DNA of 64,000 nucleotides, taken from the NCBI GenBank assembly GCA_019096065.1, contig JAGUCH010000004.1, positions 9,176,001-9,240,000 of the forward strand. Direction: 5' to 3'. Below are positions 1-8,364 of this stretch, one piece after another (position 1 is the stretch's first letter; each line of letters begins with the position of its first letter). Below the pieces are notes generated by a model, which did not search any database, had not been told where the DNA came from, and worked only from the letters and a program-made list of their open reading frames with translations. The translations under genes were made by a program, and so were the position numbers. This DNA comes from Paracyclopina nana (Eukaryota > Arthropoda > Copepoda > Cyclopoida > Cyclopettidae).

Positions 1-1
1 T

Positions 2-916
2 GCCTTCTCTGTAGGACAGAGAGTGTGGCTGTTCACTCCAAAGGTCCAAACCTTTTGGACTGGACCTTGGACCATAGTAAAGCAAGTCAACGAGCTCACT
101 TACGAGATCGCCCCCCCCGATCCATCATGGACTCGCACACAAAACCAAGTCGTCTCGGTGGATCCCCTTAAGCTGTACGTCACGTATGAGCAAAATGAGG
201 ACAACCTGCCTACAGCACCACCGGCGGAAGACTTGGACCTGTCAATGCTGGGCGACGAGTCCGCCGAATTCCTCACAGACCCGCCAGACGACCCCGCAAC
301 AAAATCAACCAGCGACCTCTCCACGCCTTACGAGTACGCGGTGGCTCCGACGGACCGAGGGTATGGGTTTCCGGAAGCTAATAATGACCCTATTCCGGTT
401 TTCAATGATGACCCGACTATACCTGAATATGACTGCACTCGATACGAACCCGATCCGGACGACCGGTCATCCACCCCAGAAAATGAGCCTGAGACCGGAA
501 ACACGCCTATGCAAAATACACCACAGCTGCAGAAATCTCCTACCCGCGCGGATAGTCCCCAGCGCACCAGCACTGTAGCTAAGCGAAAACGCCGGTCAAA
601 CGCAGAAATGCTCCAAGCCGACACGGAGCGAATCTTAGGTGGGCCAGACGTATTCTCGAAACGATCACGATCAAATACCCGTAGTGGCGACAGGCAGAAT
701 AAACAAGATGATGACACGTTACCGCTGCAACACTTGCAGCCTGCTCCACCACCTATGCATCAATCGGCAAGGTATCTATTGCCACCACTAGAACCTCGAC
801 CACTACCTCTTCGGCCATCAATCCCATCACCTATCAGAGAAGTGTCGCATTCAACATCCTCGTCGGCGCCATCAGCAACTACAGCAGAAACGCACGATGA
901 TGTTTTCCAAGACTGA
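2..916 (+). CDS. integrase C-terminal domain plus long tail (partial pol, element A)
   Basis: The frame is open from base 2 to a TGA at 914-916, so the true start lies outside the window. The first residues contain the motif TFWTGPWTIVKQVNELTYEI, the GPY/F module found at the C-terminus of Ty3/Gypsy and retroviral integrases, which helps integrase multimerise and choose targets. About 250 residues rich in Pro, Ser, Thr and Asp follow; this is a low-complexity tail without a fold I recognise. Compared with element B, the segment between the VWL(F/Y)TP and TFW motifs is about 9 residues shorter, probably a small deletion. The tail shares a spaced DLSM.GDE.AE motif with element B, which shows common ancestry beyond the integrase fold. 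Confidence 0.75.
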   Translation, partial: AFSVGQRVWLFTPKVQTFWTGPWTIVKQVNELTYEIAPPDPSWTRTQNQVVSVDPLKLYVTYEQNEDNLPTAPPAEDLDLSMLGDESAEFLTDPPDDPATKSTSDLSTPYEYAVAPTDRGYGFPEANNDPIPVFNDDPTIPEYDCTRYEPDPDDRSSTPENEPETGNTPMQNTPQLQKSPTRADSPQRTSTVAKRKRRSNAEMLQADTERILGGPDVFSKRSRSNTRSGDRQNKQDDDTLPLQHLQPAPPPMHQSARYLLPPLEPRPLPLRPSIPSPIREVSHSTSSSAPSATTAETHDDVFQD

Positions 917-1229
917 AAATAACTGCAATGTACAAAGACTCTCAAATCTGCCAATATTTTGCTCCCTCACGACAAAGTTTGGGGGGGTGCGCTCACATAG
1001 TGCACATATATTTCATATTTCACACATGTATCATAACTGCATAATTCACATCTGCTCATGTTTATAAACCATGACATTCGGCTGCAAGCAAACGCTCAAG
1101 ACACACAATAATTGTTCTCTTTTTCTCTTGCAGTCTGAGTTACCAACTGACTACCTCTTAAAAGAAATCTATTCTTAGCACGCTACCTCAACCATACATC
1201 CGGGCCATTGCTTGTGCAACCCAACACTG
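917..1229 (+). other. non-coding spacer with G-run and splice-acceptor-like site
   Basis: This stretch lies between the pol stop and the envelope-like ATG. A run of seven G at about 978-984 preceded by AAAGTTT looks like a polypurine tract, which in LTR elements lies directly before the 3' LTR. At about 1117-1132 there is a pyrimidine-rich tract ending in TTGCAG, a good 3' splice site about 100 bases before the envelope start. Envelope genes of errantiviruses and retroviruses are expressed from spliced mRNA, so the acceptor fits. The G-run before the gene fits less well with an envelope belonging to this same element. Confidence 0.4.
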
Positions 1230-2560
1230 ATGCTCCTGGCATTCTTCATCTACAGCTATTGGATCCTCTTAAATGAGGTGGCTCAAGCAGCAGCCTTTCC
1301 AGGGCAATCGCCTTGCCCAGCAGACCTGAACACCCCAGACGCCAAGGTGACCTCGTTCACCACTTATGACTGCGCGCATCCAGACGCCATGCACGAGGCC
1401 ATCGACTTGAGCCAGCCTGAACTCTGCGAAGACATCCGCAGCTCTTACCAATCACCAGTTAACATCACGATCCAGGTGTTACAGACGGCTTCAACCCTTT
1501 CCGTTAAAGCCTACCGATGCCGGGTGCACATATCGCGAGAAGTTACCCGCTGTGGATACGACAGCATCAGCTATGGAACCCAGATGACCGACGTAAACCG
1601 ATCATATCTGGTGACGCCTCAAGCATGCCGAGATGCTGCTGAAAACGCTTCCTCCTGGTAGAAAACAAGAAGAAGGTCCAGGTTACGCTCAACAACCCCG
1701 TGTCCTTGTCATACTTCTCCAAGGGCGGGCTCAACAAGGATCACAAATGCACAACGACTACATTCACCAGTGGCAGGATCACCTTCTCCCGCTCGTATGA
1801 AACCACCACCATCCACGCCCTGGTGGAGCCTATCTACGGCAAGCTCAACACCGCGAACGGCCGAGTGGTTTTCTCCACTGATTGTGCAGGACGACGCTGA
1901 AGGCACCATTGTGTGGCCTAAACGCAAGGCCCCTCGCTGCGAGGACGAGCTAAGCGAGGTATACAAAGGGCCGGCCGTGCTGTACCCTCATCGCAACTCA
2001 TCCAGCCTCAGCGGTAACACTGGCCATCTAGGAGATCTACTCCTCCTCGCCCACAAAGAGGAGTCACGGTTCGCAGGGTTTGTCTTGAAAGGTGTACAAT
2101 CAATGTGTCAGCGACGGCTCTTCACCACGCAGCTCCGCGACTTCGCGGTCTTGATTGTTGGACCAGGGGACGGACCTCTCCAGGCCAAGTACCTTCACCC
2201 CAAGGACATGGACGGCGCGAACATCCAGACCCAGCTGGCGTTCGTGCACTCGCAGCACGCACTACATATCCAGGACCAGCACTCCAAACTCCAGAGCATG
2301 GCTTCCGGCTCTTCGTCATAGGCCACCCTCGACAGCCACGGGCCAGGCCATCTGGTCACCCGCGCCGGGGCCGTGGCCTAAGTCACGTCCTGCCACCTGG
2401 TACAAGCCGTCACGCGGTCTATTGCCAACTGCACCAGGAAATCCCTGTGCTGGTGAACAACAAAACACGGTTCGCCGACCCCCTCTCCTTCGTGTTGACT
2501 GTCCGGCCCAGTGTGGTTCCGTGCGACTCGATCACCCCGAGGAAGTGCGACGTCCTCAGC
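1230..2560 (+). pseudogene. envelope-like glycoprotein gene, frameshifted
   Basis: The ATG at 1230 opens a classic signal peptide (MLLAFFIYSY core, then a small-residue cleavage region near EVAQAAA), followed by a Cys-rich ectodomain with a conserved-looking RCGYDSISYG block. The frame ends at a TAG at 1659-1661. Recognisable coding continues in another frame from about 1655, switches again near 1880, degenerates around 2320-2400 (in-frame stop near 2380), and changes once more near 2450. The gene is therefore broken at least four times and cannot make a full protein. No C-terminal membrane anchor is seen before the junction with element B. The pattern recalls glycoproteins captured by LTR elements from negative-strand (chuvirus-like) viruses. 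That match is from memory and should be tested by profile search. Confidence 0.6.
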
Positions 2561-3937
2561 GAATTCGTCGCCCCGCATGGACAGATCTGCGTTGGCCGGC
2601 GGCGGGTTGCCATGGGTGCCATCATTGGCATCTTCGGCCGCTGCCCGGTATAGTTTCAGCCAATCATTGGATACCACTTCGGATTTCTTTCGAACCCATG
2701 AAGGATCGGGCTAGATTTCGAATGTCACATCGTTGACCTTCCTGAGGATGGTCCAGGGGCCCGACCAGAAGGTCTGGAGCTTCTTGGAGATGTGCTGGGC
2801 GACGGTGGGCGTGTACAGCCACACCTGTTGCCCGGGGACGTAGGTTGTCTGGTCCTTGTGGTAGGCCATTCTTTGCCGGTTGATCGAGGTGGCCATGTTC
2901 TTCCTGGCCCACTCGTGGGCTGCCTGGATCCTGGCTTTGAGGGCTTGGGCAACTTGCCTGGCCTCGGAGGCCTCTCTTAGCAGCGGCTGTGGGTCCCCAA
3001 ACAGCAGGTCCAGTTGCGAGGTGGCGGATCGTCCAAAGAGCAATTCGTAAGGGGCATAGCCAGTCATGCGGCATTTGGTGGTGCGCATGATGAACAGGGC
3101 CACCGGTAGTACTTCCTTCCAGCGGGACGGCCGCCCGCAAACGAGCTTGGCCAGAAGGCCATTGAGGTCCCGATGAGCTCGTTCGACCCAGTTGGATTTG
3201 GGGTTGTAGGCCGGCGTGGTAGAGTGCCGGACGCCCAGTGCCTTGGCCACTTGTTGAAACAGGGCCGCAGTGAAGTGGGTGCCCCAATCAGAGTGAAGGT
3301 TTTCCATCAGTCCATAGCGCAGGATGATCTCTGAGGTCAGGAACCTCACGGCCGTGTCGGCATTGGCTGAAGCACACGGGAATGCTTCTACCCATCGACT
3401 GAAGAGGTCGCGTACGGTAAACAGGTACTGATGGCCGTCGACCGGCGGCTTGAGTGGTCCCACGTAGTCAATGGCGACCCGCTGCCAGGGGTAACCTGCC
3501 CAGTGGGAATGCAAAGAGTGCCACTGGTCATCGCCCTCGGGCTGGTGCTTCTGGCAGGTGCGGCAGGTCGCTACGACCTCAGCAGCCACCCGGGTGGCGT
3601 TAGGCATGTAGAATCGGCGAGAGACCCGGTCAACAGTGGTGTCTCTGCCCTGGTGCCCCATGGTTTCATGGACGTGCCTCACCAAGCCTTCTTCAGATGA
3701 TCGGGGGACCATAACCAGGTGGCGGGTCTCGCGGCCTTGCCCTTCCTCCTTTTTGTACTTGAGCAGGCCTTGGTCGTCCAGGTAGAGGCTGTCAAAAAGG
3801 CCTAACAGGATCTTGCCCCGGTGGGAGGCCGCCTCCTTGTGCTCCGGGCCCGGTCGGCTTTGCTGACTAATCAGCTGTCGGATGAGCTGCAGGTCTTCGT
3901 CCTCCGTCTGGCCTTGGACCCGAGTTGCCGACGTCAA
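2552..3937 (-). pseudogene. integrase (element B), frameshifted and with an internal stop
   Basis: The reading opens near 3937 in a frame different from the RNase H part. The HHCC zinc-binding module is seen (HVHETMGH then CRTCQKH), followed by the catalytic core with D in VAIDYVGPL, a second D in SDWGTHFT and E in WVERAHRDL, i.e. the DDE triad, and then the GPY/F module ending VNDVTFEI. The next codon is TAG (2709-2711). Homology to element A continues beyond it in the same frame (PDPSW, KLY, DLSM.GDE) to about 2552, so the stop is a nonsense mutation, not the natural end. The minus-strand frame stays open after the stop to about 2378 but no longer resembles the relative. Confidence 0.8.
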
Positions 3938-6395
3938 GGGCGGCCTCGGTGGAGGCTACCACGGCTTGGACGCCTGCACAGCTCTCATTAGACACATCAG
4001 TCCCTTCGGTGTCGGTGACGTGCTCGGCCCGGCTGAGGGCGTCGGCCTTGGCATGCTTGGTCCCGGCTCGGTGGACAACCTTAAAGTCGAACTGGCTTAT
4101 GGTTTCCAGCCATCGGGCGAGCATGCTGCAGGGCTCCTCCATGGTGCGGATCCACTGCAGGGCAGCGTGGTCTGTGAGGAGTATGAAGGGCCGGTACTGG
4201 AGGTAGTATCGCCACTTGCGTAGCCAGATGATAACGGCGGCGAGTTCCCCTTGAGTGGCGGAGTAGTTGGCCTGACTTCGGGTCAGCTTCTTGGCCCCGA
4301 AGAGGATAACCCGCTCCTTCCCCCCTTGCACTTGGGACAGGACGGCCCCCACACATTGATTGTCGCCGCTCCAGTCGGTATCCAGGATGAACGGCTGAGG
4401 GCTCTCGAAGTCGGGGAAGGCCAGGATGGGTGCCGTGCAGAGTCGCTTCTTGAGCTCCTCGAAGGCAGCGACATATTCCAAGGGTGGTTCGAACTCGGCC
4501 GTGTCGGGGACGTCCTCGTCCTTGCTGAGTTTGTCAGTGAGGGCTTTGGCAACTTTCTGGTAGTCCTTGATGAAGGATCGGTAGAAGCCGCATTTCCCGA
4601 GGAAGATGCGCAGCTGCCGCCGAGTGCGCGGTAGGGGCCATTTCTTGACCACGTTGATGTACTCGGGGACCACGGAAAGGCCCTTGGGGGTGATGACGTG
4701 CCCCAGGTATGTGATGCGGCGGCGGAACAGGTGGCACTTGGATGGCTGTAATTTGAGGCCAGCCCGCTGGTGGGCGTCCAGTACCCGCCGTAGGTGGTTA
4801 AAATGGGACTCCACGTCGCGGCTGTGGATCAAGACGTCGTCGAGGTATGGCAGGGCGATGTCGTAAGGAATCCCTTCCAAGACCCGCTGGATGAGCCGGG
4901 CATACGTTCGGGGTGCGTTGGTGAGCCCGAACGGCATGTACGCGAACGAATAGGTGGAGTTGTTGGCGGCGAAGGCCGTTTTGGGCACATCCTCAGCCCG
5001 CACGGGGATGTGGTGGAACGCCCCCGTGGTATCCAAGGTGGAGAATACCTGCGAGTGGGCCAACCGGTTGAGGTTGTCCCGGATGTTGCCGATGGGATGC
5101 GTGTCGACAATGGTCACCTTGTTGAGGGCGCGATAGTCGACGCACCATCTTGTCTTCCCGTTCTTCTTAGTGACCGGGACCAGGGGTGCGCACCAAGGTG
5201 ATTTTATAGGGACAATGATACCTTCCTTGAGCCACTTCTGGACTTGCTCTTCTAGTGACGTCTGCAGATGCGGGTTGACAGGCCTCCGCCGGATGTTGAT
5301 GGGCTGGGTACCCGGGACAACATCGATGCGGTGCTCGGCCAGGTCAGTCTGGCCCGAGGACCCGTCGAGGCTGAAGGTGTCCTGATATTGCAGTAGCAGT
5401 GCCAGGGTACGGGCTTTCAGTTGAGGGGTGTTCAGAAGGGCATTGTCCTCTAGCTCGAACTCTTGAATGAAGGTTTGAGCCATTTCCGCTGTGTACGGGC
5501 TCTGGGCCTTAGTTTGGGCCCCCTCGAGCTTGGCCACGTAGCTGCCGGCCGCCAGTTTGGCCACGGTTGGTACCCGTCTCAAACTCTCCACCTGTCTGTA
5601 CCTGGTGTTGTGACGGATGATGAGGGGCTCAGCATTGGTGTTGATGACCCCAACGAAGCAATTGCCTTTCTCGTCCGGCCGGATGAGGGCCCGCTGCCAT
5701 GGGTGGAGCTCTGTGGCTTCCATAAAGTCCCCTGATCCCTCGATGATTCCATCTACGTGTGGCGATCGGTGCCAAGTAGGGATCTTCGCAGGGATGGCGC
5801 AACAGGACATTGGGGCTACCGTTGCTTCGCCCTGCACGTAGACTGCATGGACATCGATTGCGCGATTATCGTTTTTGTCGAGTGTCCCCCCTGCCAACTT
5901 TATCATTCGTCCTCGAATGTGCAAGGAGTTGGCACTATGGAGCTGATCTATATCATGAGCCTTCATGAAGGGCCCCGACAGGTTGATGTCCATGGTCAAA
6001 TTGGCTATAACGGCGGGCCGGAACTTGAAAGGTTGCGGGTACGTACCAATGTGGAGCATAAGAGTTTTGGATACTTCGCCCAATATCTCCAGCGATTGGT
6101 TCTGGCCGGCCGTGTTGACGGTTTCCCCGGCCAAAGGCGAAAGTTGGGTGTTGGAGAACCCCAGCTTCGCAGCGAGTGTGGAGGAGATGACAGACCTCCA
6201 CGTGTTCCCACTATCAATGAGGGCTCTTGCCTTTACGTTGTTAATTCGGATTGGAACTTCGGATACATAAGATTTGTTTATTTTGGAAATATGGGCGAGG
6301 AATGATTTGGCTTTGGCAGCCGTGAAGGTGTTTGGCGAGGTGATGGAGGGTTCAGTTGACGGCCGGTCCCTTAGGACTGGCTGGCTCCGTTTTTT
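3867..6395 (-). CDS. pol: aspartic protease, reverse transcriptase, RNase H (element B)
   Basis: This frame is entered from gag at the heptamer 6389-6395 and runs to a stop near 3867. In order: retropepsin active site ALIDSGNTW at about 6190-6220; reverse transcriptase with the RWCVDYRALN block, FSTLD, the PFGLTNAP block and the catalytic YLDD; then RNase H with FILDTDWSGDN, the acidic QGELAA block and LLTDHAALQW. The DALSR motif marks the end of RNase H, as in other Ty3/Gypsy elements. There is no ATG, consistent with Gag-Pol production by frameshifting. The frame breaks near 3925, before integrase, so the copy could not make a complete Pol even though the RT itself is uninterrupted. Confidence 0.9.
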   Translation of the reverse strand, partial: KKRSQPVLRDRPSTEPSITSPNTFTAAKAKSFLAHISKINKSYVSEVPIRINNVKARALIDSGNTWRSVISSTLAAKLGFSNTQLSPLAGETVNTAGQNQSLEILGEVSKTLMLHIGTYPQPFKFRPAVIANLTMDINLSGPFMKAHDIDQLHSANSLHIRGRMIKLAGGTLDKNDNRAIDVHAVYVQGEATVAPMSCCAIPAKIPTWHRSPHVDGIIEGSGDFMEATELHPWQRALIRPDEKGNCFVGVINTNAEPLIIRHNTRYRQVESLRRVPTVAKLAAGSYVAKLEGAQTKAQSPYTAEMAQTFIQEFELEDNALLNTPQLKARTLALLLQYQDTFSLDGSSGQTDLAEHRIDVVPGTQPINIRRRPVNPHLQTSLEEQVQKWLKEGIIVPIKSPWCAPLVPVTKKNGKTRWCVDYRALNKVTIVDTHPIGNIRDNLNRLAHSQVFSTLDTTGAFHHIPVRAEDVPKTAFAANNSTYSFAYMPFGLTNAPRTYARLIQRVLEGIPYDIALPYLDDVLIHSRDVESHFNHLRRVLDAHQRAGLKLQPSKCHLFRRRITYLGHVITPKGLSVVPEYINVVKKWPLPRTRRQLRIFLGKCGFYRSFIKDYQKVAKALTDKLSKDEDVPDTAEFEPPLEYVAAFEELKKRLCTAPILAFPDFESPQPFILDTDWSGDNQCVGAVLSQVQGGKERVILFGAKKLTRSQANYSATQGELAAVIIWLRKWRYYLQYRPFILLTDHAALQWIRTMEEPCSMLARWLETISQFDFKVVHRAGTKHAKADALSRAEHVTDTEGTDVSNESCAGVQAVVASTEAALDVGNSGPRPDGGRRPAAHPTAD

Positions 6396-6733
6396 GGCGC
6401 CTCCCAGGTGTAGGCGTCCACAGAGGTGTTGGCCACGTGCGCGATGGCCGCGTTGCGGTATTTGTTATACTCCTGAGGCAAAACGGGCGGTGCTGCTGAG
6501 TATGGCCCGCCGCTGCCTCGGCCGCGGCCTCCACGTCCTCGGCCCCGGAAGCCCCCTCGACCTTGTTGAGCGGGTTGACGGTTGTTGGTGCATTGCGCCT
6601 TGAGATGGCCGTAGCCACCACAGCCATAACATCTCATATTGGCTCGGTCGCCCAGGGCCGCGATGATTTTGGCCACGTCAGGTTGATCTTGAGGGGCGTC
6701 CTGGGTCATCTGCATGATGCCCGCTTGTCCCAA
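6371..6733 (-). CDS. gag, nucleocapsid part with CCHC zinc knuckle (element B)
   Basis: The frame contains one zinc knuckle, CYGCGGYGHLKAQC (C-X2-C-X4-H-X4-C), followed by a Gly/Arg-rich stretch that would bind nucleic acid, and ends in TAA at 6371. It is in a different frame from the upstream gag part; the two overlap at 6706-6733. No in-register slippery site is seen there, so I read the break as a one-base indel that disables this copy. The protein would package the element RNA into particles. Confidence 0.8.
   Translation of the reverse strand: MGQAGIMQMTQDAPQDQPDVAKIIAALGDRANMRCYGCGGYGHLKAQCTNNRQPAQQGRGGFRGRGRGGRGRGSGGPYSAAPPVLPQEYNKYRNAAIAHVANTSVDAYTWEAPKNGASQS
6389..6395 (-). other. 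-1 ribosomal frameshift heptamer A AAA AAC at the gag-pol junction
   Basis: On the minus strand the gag frame reads GCG CCA AAA AAC GGA and stops at a TAA 16 bases further on (6371-6373). The bases A AAA AAC fit the X XXY YYZ rule exactly in register with the gag codons. Slipping back one base moves the ribosome into the frame that contains protease and RT. A short GTCC/GGAC hairpin with a TAAG loop lies about 11 bases downstream. The heptamer is the type used by several retroviruses. Whether the downstream structure is stable enough was not computed. Confidence 0.75.
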
Positions 6734-7242
6734 GGGTTGGCTTTACCACCGGCCAACCCGACCAGACATTCCTTAGAGGACGCATTAGCGGCGGCCTCTG
6801 CCAGGGTGTTGTACTTGCTGGCAATCACCAGCCAACGCGTCTGGGGGTCCCGCAGATGGATGGTGAACTTCCGTATGATCTCGGGGTCCCGTTCAACTTG
6901 GGCGCATCGCGCCGCATCGTTGGCGAAAGCCCTCAGGTAGAGTGATTTGAGGCGGGCCGCCCATGTCATGACAGATTCGTGCAGGTCCTGGGCAGCGGTA
7001 TCGTAAGCTACCCTGGCAGCCTCTTGGGCTGACTCGTCCACGAAGGCCCGCTGATAGCTATTCCCCACCAGCGTGGCTTTATATATCCGCCACCGCGCTC
7101 GCAGGATCTGCTGCAAAGGGGTGGCGTGACATTGATTAATATTATTTGCTGACCACCAAAATGCCATGCCGGTGTCACATTTCTCGTCGATCTGTTTATT
7201 TGAACAATGATTGTCACATGGTGACCGCTCATAACAGCTCAC
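6706..7242 (-). pseudogene. gag, capsid-like part, broken from its zinc-knuckle part (element B)
   Basis: About 178 codons are open. The C-terminal two thirds (WRIYKATLVG, then helices rich in Ala, Arg and Leu, ending near LAEAAANASSKECL) look like the helical capsid of Ty3/Gypsy Gag. The first 30 residues are Cys-rich and less convincing, so the real start is uncertain. The frame closes at a TGA at 6706-6708, a few codons after the sequence that should continue into the zinc-knuckle frame. One lost or gained base near 6720 explains it. Confidence 0.65.
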
Positions 7243-7756
7243 AGCTGTTGACCAGATCGCCGGGTCATTTGGTCACCACGTGATCAGCTTACTCTTTCTG
7301 CTCAACCCCTTTTATTTGCACATTTTTGTGGGGTGGCCGGCTCCAGCATTCACTGGAATCAAAATAGCTTGCAACTGGTGTTAGCAGTCCCGGCCATTTG
7401 ACCATTGTCCCCCCACATTAATTGCTTTCTGATTGTTATTTAATCACCTGCAGCTGCAACCTTTGCAGAGTGATTTCTGTCCCCTTTAGTTGCTCTGGTC
7501 TGAGCTTTTATTACTTTCTTGCCATCAGCACCGTTTATAGTCAACTGCCTTTTTATGCTTTAGCATTACAATCTCTTTTGATCTCCATATCGTGGCTTGC
7601 ACGTAGGTTCATATGTGGCAGTTGACTTTCGAGCATTGAGCAGCACATTATTTAATTTTTCCCTTTTTATTGTACTGTATACTTAGCACTTAGTTTCCGG
7701 CAGGATGTACTTAGTAGTGGTGTGATGAAATCACAGGTCCAACGACCCGTGCCATC
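7243..7756 (-). promoter_or_regulatory. 5' leader of element B with candidate primer-binding site
   Basis: No coding is seen between gag and the LTR. Directly inside the LTR end the minus strand reads GA then TGGCACGGGTCGTTGGA (about 7738-7754). A TGG two bases inside the LTR is the expected start of a primer-binding site, since it pairs with the CCA end of a tRNA. I could not assign the tRNA. The remainder is about 480 bases of untranslated leader. Confidence 0.5.
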
Positions 7757-8001
7757 TGTAGTAGGTTGAGATATACAACTGTGACTTATCAAGCCACTAC
7801 TCGGATCTAGGCTACGTCTAGCGGGGACGGGCCTGGAAGGCTAGCAGAGGTCAATCTTGGGCCGTAGACAACGCGTGTCGATACGGTGAATTTATTTCCT
7901 TTACTGATGATCACACTATACTACTTGTTATACTACCGCGCGCCCGAGGCGAGCACGCGCAGCGAGCGGTCGACCCGTAGGCCGACACGCTCCCTGCTAC
8001 A
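7757..8001 (-). mobile_element. 5' LTR of element B
   Basis: The 245-base segment starts TGTAGTAGG and ends CCCTGCTACA on the plus strand, giving the TG..CA ends and TGTAG/CTACA inverted tips of an LTR. It matches the solo LTRs at 21715 and 48802 over most of its length (shared blocks such as GTGACTTATCAAGCCACTAC), which confirms the boundaries. The flanking bases (CATC left, CTGT right) do not form a target duplication, as expected when one side is the element interior. Confidence 0.8.
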
Positions 8002-8364
8002 CTGTGGCCTCTGTGACCTCGACTCCCTTGAAGTCGCCAATGGAAGGAGGAGCCACTGCGGGTCCACCTATCTCCCCAGTACCTCCGGCCACGGGATCCC
8101 CCAGGCATCGGGTACCCGTACTGCGTCGTGAGGACACGACCACACTTCACTAGGGGGAAATTGTAGCAGGATCCCGAGCCTGCGTGCCTGCGCTCTCGCC
8201 TCCCTCCCGGGGCGATACTACTATGATTGTATATGGGCAGTAAATACACGACCATGCTCGAGCGAACAGCTCAACGATATATTCCCTAATACGCAGTAAG
8301 GTCTACAAGTTAATATGGCATAGCGTGTTGGTCTCAAGAGTGTTCGAACCCCTACATTAAGCAG
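8002..8364. other. GC-rich remnant between LTR and DEG/ENaC gene
   Basis: No gene is seen. The first part is GC-rich like the retroelement, not like the host. A segment at about 8160-8310 begins TGTAGCAGG and ends GTCTACA, reminiscent of the LTR tips read in reverse, but it lacks a target duplication and other LTR matches. At about 8320-8355 there is a GTTCGAACCCC box like a tRNA B box. The stretch ends in TTAAGCAG, the acceptor of the first recognisable exon of the next gene. Confidence 0.4.

Larger units (their letters stand above)
1..2560 (+). mobile_element. Ty3/Gypsy-like LTR element A, 3' part, decayed
   Basis: GC-rich remnant entering from the left window edge. It carries the integrase C-terminus with a long tail, a non-coding stretch with a G-run and a splice-acceptor-like site, then an envelope-like gene with several frameshifts. 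Its integrase tail resembles that of element B on the other strand, so the two are relatives lying tail-to-tail. The right limit is set near 2550-2570, where plus-strand envelope-like coding gives way to the antisense integrase tail of element B. No 3' LTR is visible. The family name rests on the GPY/F-type integrase end and its similarity to element B. Confidence 0.75.
2560..8001 (-). mobile_element. Ty3/Gypsy-like LTR element B, minus strand, defective
   Basis: Read on the minus strand the order is 5' LTR (8001-7757), primer-binding-site region, leader, gag, zinc knuckle, then pol with protease, reverse transcriptase, RNase H and integrase. This PR-RT-RH-IN order is diagnostic of Metaviridae (Ty3/Gypsy). 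Lesions are a frame change inside gag near 6720, a frame change between RNase H and integrase near 3925, and an in-frame TAG at 2709-2711. The 3' end, including any 3' LTR, is missing because it abuts element A. The GC content is far above that of the neighbouring host genes. Confidence 0.9.

Noticed and set aside
6706..6740. A second programmed frameshift inside gag of element B
   Set aside because: The frame change is in the -1 direction, but no X XXY YYZ heptamer is in register; a decay indel is simpler.
8160..8310. A second, short LTR (TGTAGC...GTCTACA)
   Set aside because: Ends look right but there is no target duplication, no second copy in the window and only weak likeness to the known LTR.
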